Notes: generated by a model from the sequence alone, not told the origin. Positions 28,199 through 38,600 are shown, counted from the first letter of the stretch. The stretch is DNA of 64,000 nt from Colwellia sp. MB3u-45 (GCF_014077005.1 NZ_JACGVC010000047.1:124001-188000), one strand, 5' to 3'. A program made the numbers and translations.

Positions 28199-29227
28199 TT
28201 ACTCATCGTACTTCCAACTAAAATGCCGAGCATACTTATTATAAAGAATAAACATCAACACAAATAACGCCAACTCAATACTTTCAGGTACTTGAAAATA
28301 TTCACCTAACACACCTAATATTGACATAAGTGCTGAAGCTATTGAAATAACCACTAGTGTTTGTCGTGAAGACAAACCTGCGCGTTGTAATATGTGGTGT
28401 AAATGATCTCGGTCTGGCTTAAAAGGAGATTTACCTTTACGGTATCTGCGTATAACTATGGCGAGCATATCCATTAAGGGTATGGCACATATCCATAATG
28501 CAGTTACTGGCCTAAACGATGCGCTTTCGCCTTGCGTGCCGATGGTTAATAGCCATATAACGCTTAAGCCAATAAACATGCTACCGGCATCGCCCATAAA
28601 TATTTTTTTGCTATAACTTTTGAAAAAACCTAAATTGAAAATTAAATAAGGCAAGGTTGCAGTAGCTAAAATTAATGGATAGCTTAAGTAACTCTTATTG
28701 CCGCTTATTAAAAATAATATCGCAATGGCGGTAAAGGTATTTAAACTTAAGCTGCCAATTAAACCGTCAATGCCATCAACCATGTTATAAGCATTAATCA
28801 CCACAATAATGGCAAAATAAGTAAATACAATACCTATAGGGCCCAGATCAATATCACCAAAACTAAATAAGTTGCCTAAGTTTGATATATAACCACCTAC
28901 GCCATAAATCATTAAACTGGCAATAATAACTTGCCCAACAATTCGAATGCGTACTTTAAGATCGAATTTGTCATCCAATGCGCCAATAAACACCATCATC
29001 GCAGAGGCAACTAAGTACATACGTAATTCTAAGGTATTAGGCAACCAAATTAGGCTGGCCGCTAATACTGCAGCAAATATTGAAATGCCGCCAATCAGTG
29101 GCACTTGTCCGTCATGGTGTTTACGTGCATTGGGTTTGTCTACTAAGCCAACATCAATGGCGATAGGTTTGAACACTTTTATTGCAATGAAAGCAAAGCA
29201 GAAGGCAGTTAAGGCAGCAATTATCAT
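28199..29227 (-). CDS. wecA: Undecaprenyl-phosphate GlcNAc-1-phosphate transferase
   Basis: Starts lipid-linked glycan synthesis by moving GlcNAc-1-phosphate from UDP-GlcNAc to undecaprenyl phosphate at the inner membrane. The 342-residue protein has about ten to eleven helices and the family's cytoplasmic motifs: GGISIF, GALDDKFDL (Asp pair), NAYNMVDGIDGL, FMGDAGSMFIG and the basic DRDHLHHILQRAG near residue 280. GGAG lies 9 bases before the ATG, and wzz lies 11 bp upstream. It makes this locus a Wzx/Wzy-type pathway with GlcNAc as first sugar, although related HexNAc transfer is possible. Confidence 0.93.
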   Translation of the reverse strand: MIIAALTAFCFAFIAIKVFKPIAIDVGLVDKPNARKHHDGQVPLIGGISIFAAVLAASLIWLPNTLELRMYLVASAMMVFIGALDDKFDLKVRIRIVGQVIIASLMIYGVGGYISNLGNLFSFGDIDLGPIGIVFTYFAIIVVINAYNMVDGIDGLIGSLSLNTFTAIAILFLISGNKSYLSYPLILATATLPYLIFNLGFFKSYSKKIFMGDAGSMFIGLSVIWLLTIGTQGESASFRPVTALWICAIPLMDMLAIVIRRYRKGKSPFKPDRDHLHHILQRAGLSSRQTLVVISIASALMSILGVLGEYFQVPESIELALFVLMFILYNKYARHFSWKYDE

Positions 29228-29238
29228 TATATATACTC

Positions 29239-30336
29239 CTATTTACTTGTAACTTCGGCTGTAACTTTAGCCGCAGTAGTCGAACCTGATATTGGCTCGG
29301 CTACTTGCTTAGCACTATTTGAATGGTTAATGTCATCTTTATTATTACCTTTATTAGAAAAGTAACGCACTAACACTATTAACACCGATAAAATGCCACC
29401 TAACATAGTACCTAGCACAACAATTAAAGCTCGTTTAGGTTTTGCTTTTTCTTCTGGTGCATTGGCAGGGTCAATGGTTTTTAACACATATTCTAGTGAT
29501 ACTTCAGCCAACATGATGGTTTTGGTTTGTTGCTCAATTAACTGATAGAACACCGTTTGCATGTCTGCTAGTTGAGTTTCTTGCAGCTTAGTCGATAAAT
29601 AATCAATACTACGTTGCGCTTCGGCTTTATCCTGATCGCGCATCGCGGCGTTAATATCACTTACTAGCCATAATAACCACTGTGTGGCAATTTCTGGTGA
29701 GTAATGCTCTATAGTTAGGGTGACCATGCCTGTTTCTTTATCCACTGCCACCACTAAAATATCTTTAAACGCTTGATAAGCTTCCCATGAAGAAGGTTCT
29801 GGCTGTTTTGGCGCTTCGACTTCTCGTAACCATGTTTTAGTTGTTGCGTTATAAACGTCGTCATTAAATATCAGTGTATTTGTTTGAGCATTCCAATTTT
29901 CAGCCGCTATTAAAGGCACTAACAACTGGTGTTTATTAATGAATTTTTCTAGAAATACTCGAGATTTTAACACTTCAAGCGCAAGGCCTGTTTTATCGGT
30001 GCCGCCACCGCCAAGATTAATACCGGCAAGGCTTGCTAAACCACCAAACTGACCAGCCATTTTCGCTAGCCCGCTTGCACCACCTTGTTCACTTGCTGGC
30101 GCTAGCAACGTTGTGGCTTGGTATATATTGGGTTGATTAATCGCATAGATAATTGATGAGATGGCGAACAAGCCACTAATAGCAATAATTAATAGTTTGC
30201 CTGACCATATAGCATACCAAAGCTCTGCCAGGTCAATTTCGTCGTCTTCGGGAAGGTGTTGTTGCTGATGATATTCGTTTGAATTCATTGCTTCGACTTC
30301 ATTTGAAGTACTTCCTTGCAATTTATGACTTTTCAC
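29239..30336 (-). CDS. wzz: Polysaccharide chain-length regulator (Wzz)
   Basis: A polysaccharide co-polymerase that sets chain length with Wzy in the inner membrane. The 365-residue protein has a cytoplasmic head, IDLAELWYAIWSGK before a first transmembrane helix at about residues 47-67, a large periplasmic domain, and a second helix near residues 305-325 preceded by the proline-rich DPANAPEEKAKPKRAL, the Wzz signature. There is no C-terminal tyrosine-kinase domain, so it is Wzz rather than Wzc. The ORF starts at a GTG (30336); an ATG at 30288 (MNSNEYHQQ) is a plausible alternative. Confidence 0.9.
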   Translation of the reverse strand: MKSHKLQGSTSNEVEAMNSNEYHQQQHLPEDDEIDLAELWYAIWSGKLLIIAISGLFAISSIIYAINQPNIYQATTLLAPASEQGGASGLAKMAGQFGGLASLAGINLGGGGTDKTGLALEVLKSRVFLEKFINKHQLLVPLIAAENWNAQTNTLIFNDDVYNATTKTWLREVEAPKQPEPSSWEAYQAFKDILVVAVDKETGMVTLTIEHYSPEIATQWLLWLVSDINAAMRDQDKAEAQRSIDYLSTKLQETQLADMQTVFYQLIEQQTKTIMLAEVSLEYVLKTIDPANAPEEKAKPKRALIVVLGTMLGGILSVLIVLVRYFSNKGNNKDDINHSNSAKQVAEPISGSTTAAKVTAEVTSK

Positions 30337-30605
30337 AATAACTCACATTTACGTTCATTTGATTATTATTCCTATGGGCGATTAGCTCGAAACTTTACTT
30401 TAAATGCCCAATTGTAGCGTATTATAACAAGATATTTGTATTTTTTAATAGTGGTTTATTGGTTTTATTTAAATTGCTTGTCAATTTTTGTGTTATTTAT
30501 TTAAACGAAAATATTTGACTATTTTAAGTTTACTGGCTGGTTGGGCTTTTGCCCTTTTTTGTTATATGTTCGTTTTGTGGTTGTCGGACTGAAGTAGCTT
30601 TAAGT

Positions 30606-31643
30606 TTACTTAGTCAAGAACTTGATATACCACGGCATTGCTTTGTCTATGCCTTGCTGAATACGGTATTCTGGTTGATAACCGATAAGTTCTTTAGCCT
30701 TTGATATATCAGCCTGAGAATGGCGTACGTCTCCAATTCTAAAATCTTGATATATAGCAGCTTTGGTATAACTCACATCATTAGCAGCTAACGCAGAAGC
30801 TAAGCTTGAAAATAATTCATTAAGTGTTGTTCTATCGCCTAGCGCAACATTATATATTTGGTTTTTGCCTTCCTCATTCGCTGTGGCAGCTAATATATTC
30901 GCTTGTACGGCATTTTCTATAAAACAAAAATCACGACTGGTTTCACCATCACCATTAACAAACAAGTCTTGGTTTTCTATCATCGCTGCTGTCCACTTAG
31001 GAATGACCGCAGCGTAAGCTCCATCAGGGTCTTGGCGTTTACCAAATACATTGAAGTAACGCAGGCCTGTGGCATTTAAGCCGTAGGTTTTATTAAATAC
31101 ATCAGCATAAAGTTCATTAACATATTTAGTCACGGCATAAGGTGATAGTGGCTTACCAATATTTGCTTCAACTTTTGGTAACGCGGGGTGATCGCCATAA
31201 GTAGAACTTGATGCGGCATAAACAAAAGTGGCTACTTTAGCGTCTTTTGCTGCGGTTAACATATTAACAAAACCTGTAATGTTGGCAGAGTTGGTTAAAA
31301 TAGGATCAGCTATAGAGCGAGGCACCGAGCCAAGCGCCGCTTGGTGTAACACATAGTCAACGTTAAGATTGTTAATAGTTAAGGCTTGCTGACAGTCATC
31401 AAAATTTCTAATGTCGCCTTTAATGAAAGTAAAGTTATGCCATTGCTGTGCTGATACCTCAGATTTTACTTCGTCTAAGTTACGTTGGTGACCGGTAGCA
31501 AAGTTGTCTAAACCGATAACTTCTTGATTCAATAGTAATAATGTTTCTAGAAGGTTTGAGCCAATAAAACCTGCAACCCCAGTAACAAGCCAAACTTTTG
31601 GCACTTGTTTAAGCTGCTTTTGTACTTCTTCATATTTTGACAT
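30606..31643 (-). CDS. tviC: UDP-N-acetylglucosamine(uronate) 4-epimerase, TviC/WbpP type
   Basis: An extended SDR epimerase of 346 residues that interconverts UDP-GlcNAc(A) and UDP-GalNAc(A). It has [16 protein letters not shown] near residues 19-34, [31 protein letters not shown] and [13 protein letters not shown], all strongly like TviC and WbpP. The ATG at 31641-31643 has GGAAG 7 bases upstream and is preferred to the ATG-like start at 31655. It pairs with the tviB-like dehydrogenase upstream, separated by a REP pair, so the likely product is UDP-GalNAcA. Confidence 0.92.
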   Translation of the reverse strand: MSKYEEVQKQLKQVPKVWLVTGVAGFIGSNLLETLLLLNQEVIGLDNFATGHQRNLDEVKSEVSAQQWHNFTFIKGDIRNFDDCQQALTINNLNVDYVLHQAALGSVPRSIADPILTNSANITGFVNMLTAAKDAKVATFVYAASSSTYGDHPALPKVEANIGKPLSPYAVTKYVNELYADVFNKTYGLNATGLRYFNVFGKRQDPDGAYAAVIPKWTAAMIENQDLFVNGDGETSRDFCFIENAVQANILAATANEEGKNQIYNVALGDRTTLNELFSSLASALAANDVSYTKAAIYQDFRIGDVRHSQADISKAKELIGYQPEYRIQQGIDKAMPWYIKFLTK

Positions 31644-31693
31644 TATTACTTCCATTTAATTTTAAATATTAAGTTTTATTGTATTCGCTGTAC

Positions 31694-31782
31694 GGTTGTC
31701 GGACTAAAGTCCGACCTACAAAACAATCACCTCAACCTATATTATCACCCGTGTGTTCGATGTAGGTTGAGCCTTCGGACTG
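31694..31782. repeat. REP pair between tviC- and tviB-like genes
   Basis: One composite REP unit: GGTTGTCGGACTAAAGTCCG, a 30-bp spacer with ATTATCACCCGTG, then GATGTAGGTTGAGCCTTCGG, where the second REP copy has diverged from the TTTAGTCC core. It sits between two genes of one pathway on the same strand and could influence the transcript between them. Confidence 0.75.
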
Positions 31783-31804
31783 CATTGCTGATTTAACCGC
31801 TACG

Positions 31805-33085
31805 CTATAAACGCATGTCTACTGACTCTTTTGGTAGTATATATTTTAGGTCATAAAGTACATGGTGTTGTTTACCTAGTTTGCGAATTTCGTCAACACC
31901 TAAGCTCTTAAATTGATTATGTGCTACCGCCAAAATAATAGCGTCGTAATGACCAGCTTCGGGTTTTTCTGTCAGGCTTAAATTATATTCGTGCTCGGCT
32001 TGTTCGCTTGAACACCAGGGGTCAGTAATATCAACATTCATGTTGTATTCTTTGAGCTCACTGACGATATCAACAATTTTGGTATTGCGTAAATCAGGAC
32101 AGTTTTCTTTAAAGGTTAGGCCCATAATTAACACATTGGCACCTTCTACCTGAATACGTTTGTGTAGCATGTTTTTGACTAACTGAGAGACAACATAAGC
32201 GCCCATACCGTCATTTAAACGCCGACCAGCGAGTATCATTTCAGGGTGGTAACCTACTGATTGCGCTTTATGTGTTAAGTAGTAGGGATCAACACCAATA
32301 CAATGACCACCGACTAAACCGGGGCGAAAGGGCAGAAAATTCCATTTTGTGCCCGCAGCTTCAAGTACTTCTAAGGTGTCGATATTGAGTTTGTTAAATA
32401 TAATAGACAGCTCGTTAATTAAGGCAATGTTAACGTCGCGTTGTGTATTTTCAATAACTTTTGCGGCTTCTGCAACTTTGATTGAACTCGCCTTATAGGT
32501 GCCTGCAATGATAATAGAGCGATATAAGTTATCAATAATTGTCGCTATTTCAGGCGTTGATCCAGAGGTAACTTTTAAAATACTAGTCACTCTGTGCTCT
32601 TTGTCACCGGGGTTAATACGTTCAGGTGAATAACCCGCATAAAAGTCTTTATTGAACACTAAACCCGATTTTTTTTCGACTACGGGAATACAAGCTTCTT
32701 CAGTTGCACCTGGATAAACCGTTGACTCATAAATAATAATGTCATTTTTACTGATCACTTTACCTAACATTTCGCTAGCTTTAAGTAATGGTGTTAGGTC
32801 GGGCTGTTTATGCTGGTCGATAGGCGTTGGTACGGTAACGATATAAACGTTGGAGTTTTTCAAGTCATCGGGTTGGCACGAATAACTTAGCTTGGTTGTT
32901 TCAGCTAATTCTTCATCACTAACCTCAAGGGTACTGTCTGAGCCATTATTTAATTCAGTAATACGTGCTTGATTGATATCGAAACCTAAGGTTTGATATT
33001 TCTTTCCAAACTCTACTGCCAGTGGTAAACCAACATAGCCTAAGCCTATTACGGCTATTTTTACATCATTTAAATCACGTGTCAT
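31805..33085 (-). CDS. tviB: UDP-N-acetylglucosamine 6-dehydrogenase, TviB/WbpO type
   Basis: Oxidises UDP-GlcNAc (or UDP-GalNAc) at C6 to the uronate. The 426-residue protein begins with [20 protein letters not shown], has [45 protein letters not shown] and the catalytic cysteine loop [16 protein letters not shown]; length and motifs are those of TviB of the Vi capsule pathway. This differs from the shorter Ugd at 12663-13829, which acts on UDP-glucose. AAGGA lies upstream of the ATG. Together with the TviC-like epimerase it predicts UDP-GalNAcA synthesis. Confidence 0.94.
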   Translation of the reverse strand: MTRDLNDVKIAVIGLGYVGLPLAVEFGKKYQTLGFDINQARITELNNGSDSTLEVSDEELAETTKLSYSCQPDDLKNSNVYIVTVPTPIDQHKQPDLTPLLKASEMLGKVISKNDIIIYESTVYPGATEEACIPVVEKKSGLVFNKDFYAGYSPERINPGDKEHRVTSILKVTSGSTPEIATIIDNLYRSIIIAGTYKASSIKVAEAAKVIENTQRDVNIALINELSIIFNKLNIDTLEVLEAAGTKWNFLPFRPGLVGGHCIGVDPYYLTHKAQSVGYHPEMILAGRRLNDGMGAYVVSQLVKNMLHKRIQVEGANVLIMGLTFKENCPDLRNTKIVDIVSELKEYNMNVDITDPWCSSEQAEHEYNLSLTEKPEAGHYDAIILAVAHNQFKSLGVDEIRKLGKQHHVLYDLKYILPKESVDMRL

Positions 33086-33316
33086 TTTGGGAGTCCTTTA
33101 CCTTTAATCGCGGTTATTAAAAAAGTTATAAGTTATTAGCTGTCCGTAGAATAAAACCTTCTGTTTAAAGTTTACTTGTCGGTTGATGTTTTTATCATCA
33201 GGTTTTAAGAGACAGCTGTCAGTTTGAAGTTTTGAGCTGTCATATTTAAAGAAAAATAGCTTTCAGATTACTTGTTTGTTTGGCTTTTATCCTATTAGGT
33301 TTTGTATTCGCTGTGC

Positions 33317-33408
33317 GGTTGTCGGACTAAAGTCCGACCTACAAAACAATTGCCTAAACCTACATGATCACCCGTGGGCTCGATGTAGGTTAGACTTTAG
33401 TCCATCAG
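33317..33408. repeat. REP pair abutting the SLBB gene stop
   Basis: A single composite unit, GGTTGTCGGACTAAAGTCCG to GTTAGACTTTAGTCCATCAG, ending two bases before the stop codon of the SLBB export gene. CCTACAT and ATGTAGG form an inner inverted repeat across the spacer. Further upstream, 33130-33255 carry GAGACAGCTGTCAG and TTGAGCTGTCAT, members of the second repeat family, so the 324-bp gap has no gene but two repeat families. Confidence 0.8.
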
Positions 33409-33409
33409 G

Positions 33410-36163
33410 TTAAATACCGCTGATTGCTGCAACAGCTACAGCCGCATTATAAATAATTTGTGTGGCTGTTGACCATAATGTTAGGTCATTCATATATTCA
33501 GAATCTAACGGCACTACAATGGTGTCGCCTGGTTTTAATCCGCCATCTACTGCGCCAGCAAACCAGTTACTTTCTTCAACCATTTTAATACTACCACTGG
33601 CCGATATAACGTAAATACGCTCGGCGTCAGCACGTTTTTTAATACCACCACTTTGCACGATATAATCTTCAGTCGACATTGTATTATTATATAAATGTGA
33701 TGATCCCACCTGAACTTGGCCAATAACATTAACTGAATTTGTCTTAGTCGGTACATAAAGTACGTCTCCGCCTTCTAGTAACACATCATTATTATTTGAA
33801 GCCATTAAACTGGGTAGATTAATCACTAAACGCCCTACTGGCTCTAATTTGGTAATATCGGCTAATATTTTTTGACCATCGTCGTAAGATGCTGAGCCAC
33901 CTTGCTCGGTCAAAGACTTAGAGGCCATTTCAATACGTAAGTCGCCAGCAAGCTTAATTAAATTTTTCTTTTCTAGTTCTTTTAACTTTATGCGAGTAAA
34001 TACTGACGCATCAGGGTGAGCATATTGGGTTAAACCGCCGGCTTTACTGACTAAGTCAGCTAAGGTTTCACCACGACTAATAGTATATTTTCCAGGAAAG
34101 ACAAACTCACCTCGTAATTCAACCACATGATTTTCACTCCAGGCCGGAATTTTATGTACATTCAGTCGATCTTTACTTTGCAAAGCAATATCGAAAACTT
34201 CATCTTTTTTTAAGGCTAAGCCTAGGTCGACCTCTAAAGAAATTTTTGTCGCACCTTTCAAAGTAAGTTTATTGCGAGTAACTTCTGCTCGTGCTAAGTA
34301 AGCCGACTCTTTCACGCCACCAGCGGCGGCTAATAAATCACTCACTTTTGCATTTTTCGCTAGCGGATAAACACCAGGAAATTTAACTTGGCCATCTACT
34401 TCAATCAGTTGAATAGGCTGGCCAGAAGCACCTTGTTGACGTAACTTTCTTAGCACTGGCGCTAACAAACGATTACGAGAAAACAAGCCCATTTCACGAA
34501 TATCGACTTCGTCGTCTAAACTACTATTGGTCATCTGTACTAAAGATTGATTGGCTAAACGCCCTGCTTCTTCAGTTACATCAGTGTCTGTTGCATATTG
34601 TGATGAACTGTCGCCATATTTTTCCCAAAACAATTTTTCTTTATGTGACGTTTTAGCCTGTTGCCGCTCTTTGGCAAAAAGTTGCTCTTGGGTAAAAGCC
34701 AATTGGTCTAATGATATTTTTTCATCCAGCTGCTTAGTAACATTAGCAAATATCAATAGTTTGTCGTTAGGTAATAAGACAAGGTTATCAACTGGGTTAG
34801 GTGTTGATTTATTAAGCGCCTTGGCTAAATTAAATTGTAATACTTCAATATTTCTCGCTTGGTCCTTTTGACGCACAATTAAGCCGTAACTTAAATCGGC
34901 AGAAGGCAAGATATGAGAGTCTAAATTAGGTAATAAATCAGCTACTTTAAGACCTTGTTGCCATTGATATTTGCCTGGGCGTGTTACGGCACCAATAATG
35001 GTAATTGACTGGTCATACATACCCGAGCTTTTTAACACCCGAATATAGTCACCGCTTTTTAGTAATTGTTTACGCGCTTTGCTATCCGTTAGGTCAATAT
35101 TCATGATGCTAAGTAAGCTATGTTGATTATAGCGTTCTACCATGGTTGATTGCGGATAAGCAGACGGTAATAAACCACCTGCCATTTCAATAATTTGATT
35201 GAAGTTATCACCAGCCTTTAGCTCGTATATAGCCGGACGCCTAACTTCACCCCGTATTGACACATTTTTACTTTGAGTTGGAATGAAAACCACATCGCCA
35301 GATTGCAACAAAATGTCGCTTGAAGAATCACCGTTTATGAGCAGGTCATATAAATCAACAGTTTGTACTATTTTGCCCGCGCGTTTTACTTCAATATTAC
35401 GTAATGAGCCAATATCGCTAACCCCACCGGCAGCAAAAATAGCGTGCGTAACACTTGAAAGTGAACTTAAGGTGTATGGGCCTGGTTTGTAGGCGTCACC
35501 TAAAACAAAAATACGCATAGAACGTAATTCAGCTAAACTGACCACCACGTTTACACCTATGATGCGTTGTTGAATTCTTTCAGCTAGAAATTTTTTCATT
35601 TCAGCAAACGCTAAGCCAACCACTTTTATCGGTCCAACATCCGGAATAAGTATATTGCCCTCGCGTGTTATCGGCAGTATGTATTCGGCATTTTCTTTAC
35701 CATATATTTGTATCGACAATTGGTCGCCAACGCCCAATATATAGTGATTAGGAATAGCAATGTCCATAGTAGGGGTAAAGGTGCTGGGCGCATTCGAAAA
35801 AACGTCGATACCAAATCTTGTTAGTGGCTTAAATAATTCAGTGTCACTTTCAAACTCAATAACCTCTGCTTGCCCTACCACATTATTTTCAACTGTAGAT
35901 CTTGGCACAACGGGTGTAGATGATAATTGTGTTTGTTGGTTGCTACCCGATATTTGCCCCATAACCGCATCGAGATCAACACCCATGTTTTGCGCTAATG
36001 CCTGCTGCTGAGATTTAGGTAAGTTTTTAAATTGCTCTATTTGCTGCTGGCTAATTTGCGCCGCGATAGCACTAAAAGAGAATGTAAAAACGACGAGAAG
36101 GCTTGTCAGTTGACGAATAAAATGCATCATTGGCGCGTATTTCTTCCTATATACGGGGGACAT
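33410..36163 (-). CDS. Polysaccharide export protein with multiple SLBB domains (Wza-like)
   Basis: A 917-residue secreted protein. After a signal peptide (MHFIRQLTSLLVVFTFSFS, cleavage near IAA-QIS) comes a coil-like Gln-rich stretch, a Poly_export domain at about residues 140-225 (YILGVGDQLSIQIYG), then about six SLBB-type beta-grasp repeats recognisable as GDAYKPGPYTL, GEVRRPAIYEL, GAVTRPGKYQW, GQVKFPGVYPL, GEFVFPGKYTI and a last GQVQVGSSHLY. No lipobox cysteine is seen at the N-terminus, unlike Wza. It probably forms or feeds an outer-membrane exit channel. The start may be the ATG at 36130 or 36127 rather than 36163; AGGAAG lies 12 bases before 36130. Confidence 0.88.
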   Translation of the reverse strand: MSPVYRKKYAPMMHFIRQLTSLLVVFTFSFSAIAAQISQQQIEQFKNLPKSQQQALAQNMGVDLDAVMGQISGSNQQTQLSSTPVVPRSTVENNVVGQAEVIEFESDTELFKPLTRFGIDVFSNAPSTFTPTMDIAIPNHYILGVGDQLSIQIYGKENAEYILPITREGNILIPDVGPIKVVGLAFAEMKKFLAERIQQRIIGVNVVVSLAELRSMRIFVLGDAYKPGPYTLSSLSSVTHAIFAAGGVSDIGSLRNIEVKRAGKIVQTVDLYDLLINGDSSSDILLQSGDVVFIPTQSKNVSIRGEVRRPAIYELKAGDNFNQIIEMAGGLLPSAYPQSTMVERYNQHSLLSIMNIDLTDSKARKQLLKSGDYIRVLKSSGMYDQSITIIGAVTRPGKYQWQQGLKVADLLPNLDSHILPSADLSYGLIVRQKDQARNIEVLQFNLAKALNKSTPNPVDNLVLLPNDKLLIFANVTKQLDEKISLDQLAFTQEQLFAKERQQAKTSHKEKLFWEKYGDSSSQYATDTDVTEEAGRLANQSLVQMTNSSLDDEVDIREMGLFSRNRLLAPVLRKLRQQGASGQPIQLIEVDGQVKFPGVYPLAKNAKVSDLLAAAGGVKESAYLARAEVTRNKLTLKGATKISLEVDLGLALKKDEVFDIALQSKDRLNVHKIPAWSENHVVELRGEFVFPGKYTISRGETLADLVSKAGGLTQYAHPDASVFTRIKLKELEKKNLIKLAGDLRIEMASKSLTEQGGSASYDDGQKILADITKLEPVGRLVINLPSLMASNNNDVLLEGGDVLYVPTKTNSVNVIGQVQVGSSHLYNNTMSTEDYIVQSGGIKKRADAERIYVISASGSIKMVEESNWFAGAVDGGLKPGDTIVVPLDSEYMNDLTLWSTATQIIYNAAVAVAAISGI

Positions 36164-36409
36164 AACTTAGATATAAAGTTAAACAGCATCGAGTTTATCA
36201 GTAAGTGTACTTTGATTACAGTAACTTTTTTAGCCGTTTATATTTTGCATTAATGATTAAAATAACAATAATCAAAAGCGATAACTGTCAGTTAAATAAA
36301 AACAGCTTTGAGTAAACAACTCCTTAAGTTATTAGCTCTCCGTTTGAAGTGAAACAGCTTTCATTATACTTGTCTGGTTCTTAATCATTACGCTATGTGT
36401 TACTAAACG

Positions 36410-36815
36410 GCTGACGGACTAAAGTCCGACCTACAAAACCATCGCTTAAACCTAGATTATCACCCGTAAACTCGATGTAGGTTGGACTTTATTCCATCAA
36501 GTTAAATAAAATTTAACTGTTTTCGCATAAATGCGAACGACAAAAAATGCCAACTGCAAATGTTTGTTGGCCCATTTCGTTAATAGCTGCCTATACAGTT
36601 GATGGACTAAAGTCCGACCTACAAAACAATCGCCTAAACCTACATTATCACCCGTGGGCTCGATGTAGGTTGGACTTTAGTCCATCAAGTTAAATGAAAT
36701 TTAACTGTTTTCGCATAAATGCGAACGAAAAAAATGCCAACTGCAAATGCTTGTTACCCCATTTCGTTAATAGCCGGCTATACAGTTGACGGACTAAAGT
36801 CTGACCTACAAAAAC
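36410..36815. repeat. Tandem composite REP array upstream of the POT transporter
   Basis: About two full units plus a third REP, with GACGGACTAAAGTCCG boxes at 36413, about 36600 and 36787. Each unit has the paired REPs with the CCTACATTATCACCCGTGGG spacer, TTCGCATAAATGCGAA (perfect 7-bp arms) and TGCCAACTGCAAATG linkers. It lies between divergent genes (the SLBB export gene and the peptide transporter). Upstream sequence 36285-36365 carries AACTGTCAGTT and CAGCTTT remnants of the second family. Confidence 0.85.
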
Positions 36816-37067
36816 ATGCTATTGTGCCTTGAAATTAACCTCCTAATTAAAGTGTGTCGGCAGCAAAATCAATTGGTTTGATATAACTTTACATTCATTA
36901 ACATAAAGATTAACCGCGCTTACTTGCCTTTCGATGCTACCAAAGGTATAAAGCGGGTTGATTAATAAAACTTTTAATTTATCTGAGCACGTTCAACCCG
37001 ATATATATTCATGTTGAAACAATAATAATTTTAAACCGTGTTTGGTATTACCTATCGAGGATTTTAT
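36816..37067. promoter_or_regulatory. Leader region of the POT transporter with an inverted repeat
   Basis: CGGGTTGA at 36954-36961 and TCAACCCG at 36993-37000 form a perfect 8-bp inverted repeat 68 bases before the transporter start codon, with an A+T-rich spacer. It could be an operator or an RNA stem. No recognised promoter consensus or riboswitch is claimed. CGAGG precedes the ATG at 37068 by 8 bases. Confidence 0.4.
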
Positions 37068-38600
37068 ATGAGTACCCCAAATTCAGAGGCTTTTTATGGC
37101 CATCCAGGCGGATTAAAAACACTTTTCGTCACAGAAATGTGGGAACGCATGAGTTATTACGGCATGCGCGCATTGCTTGTTCTTTTTATGACAGCAACCT
37201 TACAAGAAGGCGGCTTAGCATTAACTATTGCATCGGCAACCGCTATTTATGGTTTATATACGGGTACCGTCTATTTTATGGGCTTGCCCGGCGGTTGGAT
37301 AGCAGACAGATTACTGGGTGGGCAAAGAGCGGTTTGGTATGGCGGCATTATCATCATGTTTGGCCACATAGTTTTAGCTATCCCAAATGACAAAACTTTC
37401 TTTATTGGTTTAATCTTAGTTATTTTAGGTACGGGTTTATTAAAGCCTAATATTGGCGCTATGGTTGGCCAATTATATAGTGAAAATGATAAGCGCCGTG
37501 ATAGTGGTTATGCTATTTATTACATGGGCATTAACTTAGGTTCTTTCATTGGCTATTTAGTTTGTGGTTATTTAGCTTCAGATTTTGGTTGGCATTATGC
37601 TTTTGGTGCCGCCGCAATAGGTATGGCAGCAGGCCTTATTCAATATAAAATTACCACTCCAAAATTAGAAGGTGTTGGCGCAAAACCGGTTGCACCTTTA
37701 TCAGCAAAAGGTCAACGCACTAGCTGGATAATTATAGCGGCTTCGCTAGTTGCCATTGCAGTGGTCACTGTTTTAACCTTTGAAGGCATTGTGGTGATAG
37801 ACCCCATCGCCACAGCACAATATGTCGCAATAGCATTTACCTTAATTTTTGTTATTTATTATGCCATTATTTACTTTTTTAGTGACTTAACTGGCAATGA
37901 AAAGAAAAAACTTTGGGCACTATTATTAATTTGTATTGCCTCAGCTTTTTTCTGGTCTGGCTTTGAACAAGCCGGCTCATCATTAAACTTATTCGCTCGT
38001 GATTACACTGACCGTATGATAGGTTCGTTTGAAATTCCAACAGCATGGTTTCAGTTCTCTAATGCTATGTTTATTGTTTTGCTATCACCTTTTTTCGCCG
38101 CATTTTGGATTAAATTAGGTCAAAGAATGGTCACACCTGCCTACGGCATTAAATGTGCTGTTGGCTTAATTATTATGGCAAGTGGCTTTATCGTGATGTT
38201 TTTTGCCGCACAATATGCAGCGAGTGGCTTACAAGTTGCGCCCGGTTGGCTAATTACCACTTACTTTTTACATACAGTGGGTGAGTTATGCTTAAGTCCT
38301 ATCGCCTTAAGTGCGGTAAGTAAATTATCACCGAGAAGATTTGCTGGTCAAATGATGGGTGTATTTGTTTTAACCTATTCAATTGGTAATATTATTTCTG
38401 GTTTGCTTGCAGGTAATTACGATCCAAACAACGTTGAACAAATTCCAGCCTTATATATTCAAATCAGTCTATTTAGTATTGGTATTGGTATTATTATTTT
38501 ACTCATTGGCTTGAAATCTAGATTCTGGGAAGCGCTAGAAACAGAAGAAGATGACACTTCATCGCCAGTAAAAGGTAAAAGCACAACATCTACTGCATAA
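37068..38600 (+). CDS. Proton-dependent oligopeptide transporter (POT/PTR2 family)
   Basis: A 510-residue inner-membrane transporter that imports di- or tripeptides with protons. It has GGLKTLFVTEMWERMSYYGM (the ExxER-type proton site) near the N-terminus, GGWIADRLLGGQRAV (MFS loop), and the PTR signature AIYYMGINLGSFIG, followed by fourteen-helix topology typical of bacterial POTs. The ATG at 37068 is preferred to a GTG at 37038 because GAGG lies just upstream and MSTPNSEAFYGHP fits family starts. A strong terminator follows. It stands alone on the plus strand. Confidence 0.94.
   Translation: MSTPNSEAFYGHPGGLKTLFVTEMWERMSYYGMRALLVLFMTATLQEGGLALTIASATAIYGLYTGTVYFMGLPGGWIADRLLGGQRAVWYGGIIIMFGHIVLAIPNDKTFFIGLILVILGTGLLKPNIGAMVGQLYSENDKRRDSGYAIYYMGINLGSFIGYLVCGYLASDFGWHYAFGAAAIGMAAGLIQYKITTPKLEGVGAKPVAPLSAKGQRTSWIIIAASLVAIAVVTVLTFEGIVVIDPIATAQYVAIAFTLIFVIYYAIIYFFSDLTGNEKKKLWALLLICIASAFFWSGFEQAGSSLNLFARDYTDRMIGSFEIPTAWFQFSNAMFIVLLSPFFAAFWIKLGQRMVTPAYGIKCAVGLIIMASGFIVMFFAAQYAASGLQVAPGWLITTYFLHTVGELCLSPIALSAVSKLSPRRFAGQMMGVFVLTYSIGNIISGLLAGNYDPNNVEQIPALYIQISLFSIGIGIIILLIGLKSRFWEALETEEDDTSSPVKGKSTTSTA

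Noticed and set aside
36032-36253. Short plus-strand frame at the start of the SLBB export gene
   Set aside because: It overlaps the signal-peptide coding region in antisense and has no ribosome site or homology signal.
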